NCBI GenBank assembly: GCA_029259745.1
Contig: JAJDEO010000035.1
Location: 1 to 64,000, forward strand
Direction: 5' to 3'
Length of the DNA stretch: 64,000 nt
DNA from: Planctomycetota bacterium
Lineage (GTDB): Bacteria; Planctomycetota; B15-G4
This document shows positions 51,890 through 60,440 of this stretch, piece after piece. The position numbers and the translations under genes are program-made. The notes under the pieces are model-generated. The model did no database searches, had not been told where the DNA came from, and saw only the letters and a program-made list of their open reading frames with translations. Positions within the stretch are counted from its first letter, which is position 1. Each line of letters opens with the position of its first letter.

Positions 51890-53589
51890 TCGCCGTCGCC
51901 GTCCTTCTTCTTGTCGTCCTTCTTCTTGCCGCCGAAGAGTCCGCCCAGGCCGCCGAGGACGTCGTCGACGGCATCTTTCGCGCCGCCCTGCAGCTTGTCG
52001 CTCGTGCCGTCGCCGAGAATGCCGTCGAGCTGCTTCTTCTTCTCGGGGTCGAGCTTGTCGACAGCCTTGTCGAGCGCTTCGCCGGCCTTCTTCTCGACCT
52101 CACCCAGCGCCTTGTCGACCTCGTCGGAGGCACGCCCCTTGAGTTTGTCGATCTCGGCCTGCAGCGCGTTCTGCACGCCGTCCTTGAGGACGTCGGCGAG
52201 GCCGAGGTCGATGACCGGTGCGGTCACCGGGCCCGTGATCGCGATGGCGCGGCCTTCGAGCAGCGCGGCGACTTCGGGGCGATCGGACGGGAGCAGCTGA
52301 CCCCACGGGATCGCGTAGTGCAGCGTGCGCGTCTCGAGATCGAAGTGACCGTTGATCGGCAGCGGACGGGTTTCGCCGTCGCTGGTCGTCAAGGTCGCCC
52401 CGCCGATCGTGGCCTTCGAGCCCTCGAGGACCAGCGTGCTCGAGAAGCCGCGGAACGTGAGCTGTTTGAGACCGCCGAGCGCCTCGTTGGCGGCGTTGAG
52501 CTGGTCGAATGCGCCGGTGTTGCCCCCGGCCTTCTTGGCCAGCGCGCCGACGTCGAACCCGCCGACGGTCAGTCCGCCGTCGCCCATGCCGAGCCCGCCG
52601 AGGTTGAGGTCCTCGAGCGCCTTGCGCACCACCGACATGACGGTGCCGGAGATCTGTCCCTCGCCCATCTCGAAGTCGAGCGAGCCCGTGAGCCCGCCGA
52701 CGTCACCGGCCAGCAGCGCCGCGAGGTCGGGAGCGTCGACGTCGACGCCGAAGCTCAGCGGGGCGTCGATCTTGGGCACTTGGCCCGTGCCGTCCCCGGC
52801 GAGCAGCGGGAAAGCCGCCGCGAGGATCGGGCTCGAGATCGCTCCGGGACGCAGGCCGGTGGAGCTCATCGTGATCGTGGCGCCGCCGTCGGATCCAAGC
52901 GCGCTGGCCTTCATCGAGAAGGGCGCGAGCGTGTCCTGGATCCGCACGTTGGCCGTGATGTCGATGTCGATCGGCGCGCTCGCACTCGGCGAGGTGATCG
53001 CGACTTCGAGGTTCTCGACGCCGCTCGTGATCCCGAGCGCTTCGTCGACGATCGTGGCGCTTCCGTCGCGCAGCTTGATGTCGGCGATCAGCGGCACTTC
53101 GGGGAGTTCGACGGGCTTGGACGGCTCGCTGCCGCCACCCGGGGAGCCGTCACCACGCGTGGCCCCGAGGAACTCGTCGATGTTCGTTGATCCGTCCGGA
53201 TGCAGGACGAGCTGCGCGTCGAAGCCCGTGATCTCGGCCGTGATGTCGAAGTTTCCCGCCAAGATGGGCAGGTACTTCATGTCAAACGACGCGGAGGGGA
53301 GGGCGAAGAGCGGCTGACCCTCACCGATCCCGCGTGACCAAGCTCGCAGTCCACTGATCGACTGGCCTTCGGTCCAACTCAGCGAGAGGTCATCGAGCTC
53401 GATACTTCCCGCAACGGCGTCGTTCGCGCCAGTGAGTCCGCGTTGTCTGATAAAGTCACTGGAGAGGATCGCCGGAAGCGCCGCGACAAGCGCGACGAAC
53501 AAGACGCCGAGGATCAAGACCAGACGCAGGAGACGACGGACGCCGCTTGGTTTGCGTGTGTCGTTGCCGGTGTCGGAGGATTGGGACAT
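51886..53589 (-). CDS. AsmA-like membrane-anchored protein
   Basis: A 567-residue protein with one N-terminal membrane segment (LLRLVLILGVLFVALVAALP, about residues 20-40), as in AsmA/YhdP-like envelope proteins. The core is beta-rich (GSIELDDLSLSWTEGQSISG; ITGFDAQLVLHPDGSTNIDEF) and ends in a highly charged coiled region with lysine clusters (GKKKDDKKKDGD). AsmA-like proteins help lipid transport or outer-membrane homeostasis. The stop overlaps ruvX. Its ATG codon lies on CATG, overlapping the start of the divergent M28 gene; see findings. Confidence 0.8.
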   Translation of the reverse strand: MSQSSDTGNDTRKPSGVRRLLRLVLILGVLFVALVAALPAILSSDFIRQRGLTGANDAVAGSIELDDLSLSWTEGQSISGLRAWSRGIGEGQPLFALPSASFDMKYLPILAGNFDITAEITGFDAQLVLHPDGSTNIDEFLGATRGDGSPGGGSEPSKPVELPEVPLIADIKLRDGSATIVDEALGITSGVENLEVAITSPSASAPIDIDITANVRIQDTLAPFSMKASALGSDGGATITMSSTGLRPGAISSPILAAAFPLLAGDGTGQVPKIDAPLSFGVDVDAPDLAALLAGDVGGLTGSLDFEMGEGQISGTVMSVVRKALEDLNLGGLGMGDGGLTVGGFDVGALAKKAGGNTGAFDQLNAANEALGGLKQLTFRGFSSTLVLEGSKATIGGATLTTSDGETRPLPINGHFDLETRTLHYAIPWGQLLPSDRPEVAALLEGRAIAITGPVTAPVIDLGLADVLKDGVQNALQAEIDKLKGRASDEVDKALGEVEKKAGEALDKAVDKLDPEKKKQLDGILGDGTSDKLQGGAKDAVDDVLGGLGGLFGGKKKDDKKKDGDGE

Positions 53590-55459
53590 GAATGTCGTCC
53601 GGAGGTGTGAGCTGAGCCGCAATGGTAGCAACCCGAAGTACGGTGCCGTGGGCTGGGTGGTCGCGCGGGATGGGATAGCGCGCGCCGTGGTGGTCGCCGT
53701 GGCGCTGTGCGCCTTCGTCCTGCCGGCCGCGGCTCAGGACACGTCCCTGCGCCAGGCGTTGGCGGACGTCGACGGTGTTTTCGACGTCGACGAGGCCATG
53801 GAGATCATGCGCGACATCGACCCGTACTTCCGCGATCGCGGCAACGACGGGTACGTCCGCAGCATCCAGCGGATCTTCTCGGAGCTCAAAGACGCCGGTT
53901 TTTCCGAGAACGCCGACCGCGGCATCGATCGCCTCGAGCAGCGTGACTTCGGTCGTTCGCACCAGGCTTGGACGCCGCTGCGAGCCTCGCTCGAAGTCGT
54001 CGAGCCGGACGCCGGTGTGCTCCACGCCTACGACGACGAGTCGGGCCTCGAGCGCACGTTCGTCTGCGTGAACTCCTTCCCGACGAAGGAGGGTGGCGTG
54101 ACGCTGCCGCTCATGCGCTACGACCGCAGCAAGCCGTCCGACTTCTACGCCGGCGCGGTCGTGCTCGGCACCGATCCGGCCGAGTTTCTCTTCGAACGCT
54201 GTGTCATTGCCGGCGGGGCGCTCGGCGTCATCTCGTCGTACCTAGGCGAGTACAACCGTCCCGACGAGAACCGCGACGCGATCCGCTTCGCGCGCATCCC
54301 GTACAACGCCGAGCGGCGCGGTTTCGCGCTCAATGTCTCGCCGAACAAGCACGACGTCCTCGACCGGCTGCTGAACAGCGGAGCGGTCTGGGTGAAGGTC
54401 AACATCGACGCGCGCTTCACGGAGGCCCGCAGTCGGACGCTCATCGCGACGATCGGCGGCACGGACGACATGGCCGGCACGGTCGCGGTCGTCGGGCACA
54501 TCGACGAGCCCGGCGCCAACGACAACGGCTCGGGCGTCGCGACGATGACGGCCATGGCCACCGGTTACCTGCAGGCGATCCGCGAGGGGAAGCTGCCGCG
54601 CCCGCGTCGCAGCGTGACGTTCCTTTGGGGCACGGAGTTCGAGTGCTCGCGTGAATGGCTGCGCTCGCGCCCCGGACGCGTCGACCTCGCGCTCGTGATC
54701 GACATGGTCGGTCAGGATCTCGAGAAGACCGGCGCGATACCGCTCGTCGAACGGTTGCCTGACCCCGGTGCCATCTGGTCGCGCCCGCCGCTCGATGTCC
54801 ATTCGGAGTGGGGCCGTGGCGATGTCCGCGAGAGTGACCTGCGCGGCTCGTACGTCAACGACTACGTCATGGCGGCCATGAACATTCGCGCCGAGGCGAC
54901 GAACTGGCCCGTGCGCAGCAACCCGTTCGAGGGCGGCTCCGATCACGAGTCGTTCCTCGAACGCGGCATTCCTTCGGTGCTGATGTGGCACTTCACGGAC
55001 ATCTACTACCACACGAATCTCGACCGGCTCGACAAGGTCGATCCCGCGTCGCTCGAATCGGTGGGTGTGACGATGCTCGGTCTGCTGCATCACTTCGGGT
55101 CGGCCGGGCTGCAGCGCGCCGACGAAGTGCTCGACATCGTGCTCGCGGCCGCGCGCAACCGTTTCGCCGTCGAGCAGGAGAACGCCATGACGTTCCTCGG
55201 CTTCGACGCTGTGTCCGAAGACCCGGTGCAGCGCGACCTCGTGCTGCGGCGCGAGCGTCAGATCATCCTCGCGTGGAGTCGTTGGTACCGCGAGGCGATG
55301 CTGTCCGTCGTGAACTACGAGCCCGACCCGGCAAGTCCGGATCGCGTGGCGCTCGAAGAGCGGATCGACGCGGCGCTGACCGAGCTGCGCGGCTTGCAAC
55401 GCGACGTGCTCGCCGCCATGTCCGGTGATGATGAGGACGCTGGCAACGGCAACCGCTAG
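53588..55459 (+). CDS. Secreted M28-family zinc peptidase
   Basis: A protein of up to 623 residues. A signal-like segment (AVVVAVALCAFVLPAAAQ) lies about residues 31-49, so the N-terminus is long for the ATG at 53588, which faces the divergent start; a downstream GTG could be the true start. Zinc-site residues are His304 and Asp312 in GHIDEPGANDNGSG, Glu350 in WGTEFECS, the Asp in VIDMVGQD and the His in YYHTNLDRLD. The usual Glu-Glu pair of M28 is E-F-E here. It is probably an exported aminopeptidase; activity uncertain. Confidence 0.82.
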   Translation: MNVVRRCELSRNGSNPKYGAVGWVVARDGIARAVVVAVALCAFVLPAAAQDTSLRQALADVDGVFDVDEAMEIMRDIDPYFRDRGNDGYVRSIQRIFSELKDAGFSENADRGIDRLEQRDFGRSHQAWTPLRASLEVVEPDAGVLHAYDDESGLERTFVCVNSFPTKEGGVTLPLMRYDRSKPSDFYAGAVVLGTDPAEFLFERCVIAGGALGVISSYLGEYNRPDENRDAIRFARIPYNAERRGFALNVSPNKHDVLDRLLNSGAVWVKVNIDARFTEARSRTLIATIGGTDDMAGTVAVVGHIDEPGANDNGSGVATMTAMATGYLQAIREGKLPRPRRSVTFLWGTEFECSREWLRSRPGRVDLALVIDMVGQDLEKTGAIPLVERLPDPGAIWSRPPLDVHSEWGRGDVRESDLRGSYVNDYVMAAMNIRAEATNWPVRSNPFEGGSDHESFLERGIPSVLMWHFTDIYYHTNLDRLDKVDPASLESVGVTMLGLLHHFGSAGLQRADEVLDIVLAAARNRFAVEQENAMTFLGFDAVSEDPVQRDLVLRRERQIILAWSRWYREAMLSVVNYEPDPASPDRVALEERIDAALTELRGLQRDVLAAMSGDDEDAGNGNR

Positions 55460-55500
55460 CCGGGGTTCTGCATGGACGATCGTCGCGAGGTTGCAGCTGG

Positions 55501-55575
55501 GCCTTGCCGGCAAGGCGATGCGACGTTTCTGACCGGCGACGGCCTGTGTTGGCCGTTGAGGATCAGAAACGTCGC
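55501..55575. other. Nested hairpin cluster after the M28 gene
   Basis: A perfect 16 nt palindrome GCCTTGCCGGCAAGGC lies at 55501-55516. A 13 bp perfect inverted repeat follows (GCGACGTTTCTGA at 55520-55532, TCAGAAACGTCGC at 55563-55575), and its loop contains a second perfect stem ACGGCC / GGCCGT. The location downstream of a gene fits a terminator, but there is no T-run; a structured RNA is also possible. The rest of the 291 bp gap shows nothing. Confidence 0.5.
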
Positions 55576-55750
55576 CTCAACGTTGCCAGGTGAATAATCC
55601 GGGCTGTTCGGCTGCGGTCAACGCGCTTCAGTTCGGCACGCGGAGCCCACTGGGTCGAGCTCGGGCAGCGCGGATGTTGCGGCGGCGAGTGTCGGCGTGG
55701 GCGGAGCTTGCGCGGTCCGCTCGTGGTCCGCGCCTCGCGGAACGTTTGGC

Positions 55751-56410
55751 ATGACGTTCGTGAAGTGGATTCGATGCGAAGTCGACACACGGCAGCGCGA
55801 CGCCTTCAGCGCGGCGCAGAGAGCCTGGAGTGCGATCGCGTCGTCGGCTGGGCTCGAGGCGCAGCTCGGTGGGTGGGATGCGAGCGGTGACGCGTGCATC
55901 CTCGCGCTCTGGCGTGACCGTGCGGCGTACGAGCGCTTCTTTGCGGGCGTGCACGACACGATCACGGACGGCAACGCACAGCGTGCAACGTACGTGCGCT
56001 CGTCGGTCACGTTGGCGCAAGAACTCGTGAAGATGCGCGGGGACGCGCCGACGTTGACGGACGCAGCCGCGGCCGCGCGCGTGCTGCGTGTGGCCGACTG
56101 TCGCGTCGCACCGGAGCGACGTGCGGAGTTCGTCGCCGCACAGAAGTCGATCTGGGAGCCTGGGATGGCGGCGGTGGACGGTCATGAAGGCGGGCTCTTC
56201 AGCGGCGTCGAAGGAGCTGACGATCGCTTCCTCGTGACGACGTTGTGGGCCGACGCCGCCGCGCACGACCGCTACCGCCGCGACGTCCTCCCAACCCTCA
56301 CCGAGCGTGCCCGTCCCGCCGACCAGCTCCACTCGCTCAGCGGCCACGTCGTGCAGCTCGAACCGCAATGGACCGTCCTCCCACACGCGCCGGATGTCAC
56401 GGACCCATGA
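55751..56410 (+). CDS. DUF4937 (YdbC-like) family protein
   Basis: A 219-residue protein. The N-terminal half (FVKWIRCEVDTRQRDAFSAA ... LEAQLGGWDASGDACILALW ... ERFFAGVHDTI) matches DUF4937/YdbC, and the second half (DCRVAPERRAEFVAAQ ... FLVTTLWADAAAHDRY) looks like a related antibiotic-monooxygenase-type ferredoxin-like domain. Function unknown, perhaps a cytosolic mono-oxygenase or stress protein. ATG 55751 is chosen (MTFVKWIRC). The TGA overlaps the next start as ATGA. Confidence 0.78.
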   Translation: MTFVKWIRCEVDTRQRDAFSAAQRAWSAIASSAGLEAQLGGWDASGDACILALWRDRAAYERFFAGVHDTITDGNAQRATYVRSSVTLAQELVKMRGDAPTLTDAAAAARVLRVADCRVAPERRAEFVAAQKSIWEPGMAAVDGHEGGLFSGVEGADDRFLVTTLWADAAAHDRYRRDVLPTLTERARPADQLHSLSGHVVQLEPQWTVLPHAPDVTDP

Positions 56411-56661
56411 GCAGGATCACCTGGCACGGCTGGACCACGCACGCCAACGCCGACGTCTACGAAGAGCTGCTCGCGACGGATATCCTCGTCGAGATCGCGG
56501 CGAAGCGCGTCCCCGGCTACCACGGGATCGAGCTGCTGCGCCGCGAGCACGACAGCGACATGAATTTCATCACCATGACGACATTCGAATCCGAGGACGA
56601 CGTGCGGGCCTTCGTCGGCGATGACTCACGCGCGGTGGGTCGTGAAGGAGTGGCATCATGA
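56407..56661 (+). CDS. Short antibiotic-biosynthesis-monooxygenase-like protein
   Basis: An 84-residue protein. ITWHGWTTHANADVYEELL and GYHGIELLRREHDSDMNF resemble the ABM ferredoxin-like fold, and FESEDDVRAFVGDD is its last recognisable segment. Family members usually run to about 100 residues, so the final strand is missing; the tail SRAVGREGVAS looks unrelated. Start and stop both overlap neighbours by ATGA, so the gene is short but not obviously broken. Function unknown. Confidence 0.65.
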   Translation: MSRITWHGWTTHANADVYEELLATDILVEIAAKRVPGYHGIELLRREHDSDMNFITMTTFESEDDVRAFVGDDSRAVGREGVAS

Positions 56662-57449
56662 GCGGGTCGACGACGTGGGACGCCGAGCGCTACATGCGCT
56701 TCGGTGCGCAACGAACGCGCCCGGCCGCCGAACTCGCCGCGCGCATTGGCGTCTCCGCGCCGCGTTCGATCGTCGACCTCGGTTGCGGGCCGGGGAACAG
56801 CACGGCCGTCCTGCGTGCGCGTTGGCCCGAGGCGCGCATCGTCGGCGTGGATTCCTCCGAGGAGATGATCGCGAAGGCGCGCGCCGACGATCCGAAGGGC
56901 GAGTGGGTGCAGGGTGACGTCACGACATTCGAAGACGATGCGCCGTACGACGTCGTCTTCTCGAACGCCGTGCTTCATTGGCTCCCCGACCATGCGTCCC
57001 TCGTTGTGCGCCTCTTCACACTCGTCGCGGGCGGCGGCGCGCTGGCGTTCCAGATCCCCTGCGGCCGCGACGCTCCTTTCCGCGAGCACATCCGCGAGGT
57101 TGCCTCCGACCCGCGCTGGCGCGACCGCACGCGCTCGGCGCTCACGGCCATCACGATCGAGGATCCGTCGCTCTACTACGATGCGCTCGCCGCGGACGCA
57201 TTCTCCGTCGACATCTGGACGACCGAGTACGAGCAGATCATGGAGAACAGCGACGCGATCGTCGACTGGATCACGAGCACGAGCCTGCGGCCGTTCCTCG
57301 AAGTGCTCGACGCCGACGAGCGCGCCGACTTCACCGCCGAGCTCCGCGCACGCATGGCGGCCTCGTACCCGACACGCACCGACGGCCGCGTGCTCTTCCC
57401 GTTCCGCCGTCTGTTCGTCGTCGCCACGCGCAGAGCCTCCATCACATGA
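56658..57449 (+). CDS. tam: Trans-aconitate 2-methyltransferase
   Basis: A 263-residue SAM-dependent class I methyltransferase of normal length for Tam. The SAM loop is IVDLGCGPGNSTAVL (about residues 38-52), followed by IVGVDSSEEMIAKA, YDVVFSNAVLHWLPDH and GGGALAFQIPC; the N-terminus TTWDAERYMRFGAQRTRPA is diagnostic of Tam. It methylates trans-aconitate, a spontaneous by-product that inhibits aconitase. It sits in the middle of a five-gene ATGA-linked chain. Confidence 0.9.
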   Translation: MSGSTTWDAERYMRFGAQRTRPAAELAARIGVSAPRSIVDLGCGPGNSTAVLRARWPEARIVGVDSSEEMIAKARADDPKGEWVQGDVTTFEDDAPYDVVFSNAVLHWLPDHASLVVRLFTLVAGGGALAFQIPCGRDAPFREHIREVASDPRWRDRTRSALTAITIEDPSLYYDALAADAFSVDIWTTEYEQIMENSDAIVDWITSTSLRPFLEVLDADERADFTAELRARMAASYPTRTDGRVLFPFRRLFVVATRRASIT

Positions 57450-57853
57450 CTCTCCGCGACGCCCACATCCGAATCGCTCGTCCGTCCGACGACCTCGCCG
57501 CCCTCGTGAGCTTCTACCGCGACGGGCTCGGCTTCGACGTCATCGGTGAGTTCGTCGATCACGAGGGCTTCGACGGCGTCATGCTCGGACACCAGAGCGC
57601 GCCGTATCACCTCGAGTTCACACACGAGCACGGACACAGCGTCGGGCGCGCGCCGAGCTCTGAGCACCTGCTCGTCTTCTACCTTCCCGATCGGCGCGCA
57701 TGGCGCACGACGATCGAACGGCTCGAGGCCCAGGGCTGCGCAGCCGTCGCCTCGGCCAACCCGTACTGGGACCGACAAGGCGTGACTTTCGAAGACCCCG
57801 ACGGCTATCGAGTGGTGCTCCAGAACGCAACGTGGCCGGGAGGTGCTGCATGA
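57446..57853 (+). CDS. Single-domain VOC family protein
   Basis: A 135-residue protein. HIRIARPSDDLAALVSFYRD starts the domain, HLEFTH and GVTFEDPDGYRVVLQNA are the expected metal-site strands. Relatives are glyoxalase-like isomerases or resistance proteins. Start and stop overlap both neighbours by ATGA. Substrate unknown. Confidence 0.85.
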   Translation: MTLRDAHIRIARPSDDLAALVSFYRDGLGFDVIGEFVDHEGFDGVMLGHQSAPYHLEFTHEHGHSVGRAPSSEHLLVFYLPDRRAWRTTIERLEAQGCAAVASANPYWDRQGVTFEDPDGYRVVLQNATWPGGAA

Positions 57854-58959
57854 CGACAAACCGAGCGGGTTCGCTGCCGTTGATCGTGGGCCTCGCGCTC
57901 CTCGTCGGCTGCACGGCCAGCGTGACGCCGAGCGAGTCGTCGCGCGCGTCGGCCGCTGTCAGCCATGCCGTCGGAGCACAGCCACGGGCGGTTGCCGTGG
58001 CAGACCTCGACGGCGATGGCGTCGCGGATGTCGTCGTCGCGAACGCGGGCGATGGAACGCTCGCGATCCTGCGTGGGCTCGGCGAGGGGCGGCTTGCGAG
58101 CGCGCGTCCTGTCGGCGCCGGGCGTGAACCGGGAGACGTCGATGCCATCGACGTCGATGGTGACGGGCGCGTCGATCTCGTCGTCGCGAACCACGAGACG
58201 TCGTCGATCAGCGTTCTGCGCAACGAGGGTGAACTCCAGTTCTCGATGCATGTGATCGACACGGGCGCACGTCCGCACCTCCACGGCCTGGCATGCGCCG
58301 ACTTCGATGGCGATGGTGCCGTCGAGATCGCCGTCGAGAGTTCCGATGGCCGGGAGATCTGCATCGTCTCCAACGCGCTCGCCGAGGTTCCGCGCGTGAC
58401 GCGCGTCGGTGTCGACACGATGCCCTACTACCGACTCGGCTTCGCCGACGTCACGGGCGACGCTCGCCCCGAAGTGCTCGTGCCCGGGCACGACGATCTC
58501 TCCGTGCGGTTCGTCGGTGCACGCGAGGGATCGATGGCACTTCTCGAGTCGCGCATCGGGGTGTCGGCCAAGCCGTGGATGGTGATCGGAGACGACGTCG
58601 ACGGCGACGGTCGCGACGACGTGATCGTCGTGCTCACGGATGCCGTCGCCGTGTGGCTCACGCGCAACGCCGGGTTCGAGCCAGCGCGCGGGTCGCCGTT
58701 CGCCGTCCCCGGTGCGACCGAAGTGGCGAGTGGCGACATCGATGGCGACGGTCTCGCCGACATCGTCGTCGGCCCGTGGGACGGAAGCTCCGTGACGGTG
58801 ATCCGCGGCGGCCTCTTCACGACGCAGAGTTTCGCAGCATGCCCACGCCCGGTTGGACTGGCAATCGCAGATCTCGACGGCGACGGGCGCGGGGAAGTCT
58901 TGGCCGTGAGCGCGACGGAGAATCGCCTCGTGGTCGTGGCGAACCCGACGTTTCGCTGA
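57850..58959 (+). CDS. FG-GAP seven-bladed propeller lipoprotein
   Basis: A 369-residue protein. A lipobox ends the signal (ALLVGCTAS, Cys about residue 21). Seven FG-GAP/VCBS repeats follow, with cores DLDGDGVADVVV, DVDGDGRVDLVV, DFDGDGAVEIAV, DVTGDARPEVLV, DVDGDGRDDVIV, DIDGDGLADIVV and DLDGDGRGEVLA, consistent with one closed propeller. It is probably on the cell surface or periplasmic face of a membrane. It ends the ATGA-linked chain; the serine hydrolase follows 47 bp later. Confidence 0.88.
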   Translation: MTTNRAGSLPLIVGLALLVGCTASVTPSESSRASAAVSHAVGAQPRAVAVADLDGDGVADVVVANAGDGTLAILRGLGEGRLASARPVGAGREPGDVDAIDVDGDGRVDLVVANHETSSISVLRNEGELQFSMHVIDTGARPHLHGLACADFDGDGAVEIAVESSDGREICIVSNALAEVPRVTRVGVDTMPYYRLGFADVTGDARPEVLVPGHDDLSVRFVGAREGSMALLESRIGVSAKPWMVIGDDVDGDGRDDVIVVLTDAVAVWLTRNAGFEPARGSPFAVPGATEVASGDIDGDGLADIVVGPWDGSSVTVIRGGLFTTQSFAACPRPVGLAIADLDGDGRGEVLAVSATENRLVVVANPTFR

Positions 58960-59006
58960 GCACGCCGATGTCGCTGGTCAGGAAGATCGGGAGAGGTGAC
59001 AGAAAG

Positions 59007-60368
59007 ATGACGATGACGAAGACGATCTGGCTCGCGGTGTTGATCGTGGCCGGAATGGCCGGTGCCCATGGCGTCGATGACGGCGACGACGTCATCGTCG
59101 GGACGATGGGCGAGCGTCTCGAGGCCTGGGTGCGCGGCGCCGAGGCTGCGGGCTTTCGAGGGGCGGTCCTTGCCGCGCGCGACGGTGAGGTCGTGTTGGC
59201 GCTGGGTGTCGGCGGCCTCGACGAGCGTGGCAAGAAGCCCATGACGTCGGCGACGCTCTTCGAGATCGCATCTGTCACGAAGCCGTTCACGGCCGTCGCC
59301 ATCATGCAGCTCGTCGAGGCGGGCGCCGTCGACCTCGACGCCTCGATCGCCGAGTACCTCCGAGGCGTTCCGAAGGACTGTCACGCGATCACCGTGCGTC
59401 ATCTCCTCCAGCACACCTCCGGAATCCCGGGCAGCAACTCCCATGGAAGCGGCTCGAAGCTCGCCTCGGTGCTCCCGACCTTCCTCGCCGGCGGGCCGAA
59501 GCACGAGCCGGGAACACATCACGAGTACTGGAACCAGGGCTATGCCTTGGTGAGCGAGGTGATCGCGGAGGCGTCCGGCGAGACATACGTCGATCGCTGT
59601 CGGGCAGCGATCTTCGAGCCGGCCGGTATGGAGAGTTCGTGCTTCACGGGCGAGAAGGCGCCGCGCGGCGCGGTCGTCGCGACGGGGATGTCGAAGCGCG
59701 GGCCGGCGCGCACGGCGCTCGAACATCCCTACGGCAGCTATGGCTTCCAGTACCGCGGAATGGGCGGGCTCGTGACGAACGTCTGGGATCTTTGGCGCTG
59801 GGATCGCGCGCTGGCCGACGGCACGTTGCTCGGTGCCGAGGCACAGAAGGAGATGTTCACGTCCGGGCCGGCGAAGTACGCGCTCGGGTGGCGCATCGAC
59901 GAAACGAAGGGCGGGCAGCTCGTGCAGTTCCACACCGGCGGCGTGCGCGGGTTCGTCAGTGACGTCCGTCGCCATCCAGAGAGCGACGCGTGTCTGTTCG
60001 TCCTCTGTGCCGATGACGGTTTCGGTGTCGCGCGGTTCGCGAGCGTGCTCGAGGCCGTGCTGCTCGGCGAAGGCGCGCCCGACGTGGCCCCGCCGCAGAA
60101 GTTGGACGAAGACCTCGCGGATGCACTCGAAGGTGTCTTCGAGGACGATCGCGGCGCCACGCTCACGGTGACGCGTGCTGAAGCCGTCACGCGCGCGTCG
60201 ATCCTCTGGTACGCCAACGGGCCCACGTCGAACGCCACGCTGACCATGGATGACACGGGCGAGGTCGTCTTCTTCGAGTGGACGGCGGCGCACGTGTTGG
60301 AAGTCGAACGCAAGGGCCGCGGCAAAGTCCGGAACCTGAGCCTGTTGGGACGAACGTTCCGTCGCTGA
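59007..60368 (+). CDS. Exported serine hydrolase (beta-lactamase/DD-peptidase fold)
   Basis: A 453-residue protein with a signal-like N-terminus (IWLAVLIVAGMAGAHG). The class C motifs are the nucleophile Ser89 and Lys92 in ASVTKPFTAVAI, the YxN motif in YWNQGYALVS and HTGGVRGF in place of KTG. The C-terminal 80 residues form an extra beta-rich tail common in these enzymes. Activity could be esterase, DD-carboxypeptidase or another amidase; lactamase function is not implied. ATG 59007 follows GGGAGAGG about 10 nt upstream. Confidence 0.88.
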   Translation: MTMTKTIWLAVLIVAGMAGAHGVDDGDDVIVGTMGERLEAWVRGAEAAGFRGAVLAARDGEVVLALGVGGLDERGKKPMTSATLFEIASVTKPFTAVAIMQLVEAGAVDLDASIAEYLRGVPKDCHAITVRHLLQHTSGIPGSNSHGSGSKLASVLPTFLAGGPKHEPGTHHEYWNQGYALVSEVIAEASGETYVDRCRAAIFEPAGMESSCFTGEKAPRGAVVATGMSKRGPARTALEHPYGSYGFQYRGMGGLVTNVWDLWRWDRALADGTLLGAEAQKEMFTSGPAKYALGWRIDETKGGQLVQFHTGGVRGFVSDVRRHPESDACLFVLCADDGFGVARFASVLEAVLLGEGAPDVAPPQKLDEDLADALEGVFEDDRGATLTVTRAEAVTRASILWYANGPTSNATLTMDDTGEVVFFEWTAAHVLEVERKGRGKVRNLSLLGRTFRR

Positions 60369-60440
60369 CGCGCCATTCATGCGACACGCGACGTCCGTGC
60401 ATGGCGCATACACTCGCGAGCTCACGAACGAGGAGACGAG

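Noticed and set aside
56659..56661. TGA ending the monooxygenase-like gene as a second Sec codon
   Set aside because: No family-like sequence continues after it in frame, and the codon lies in an ATGA overlap.
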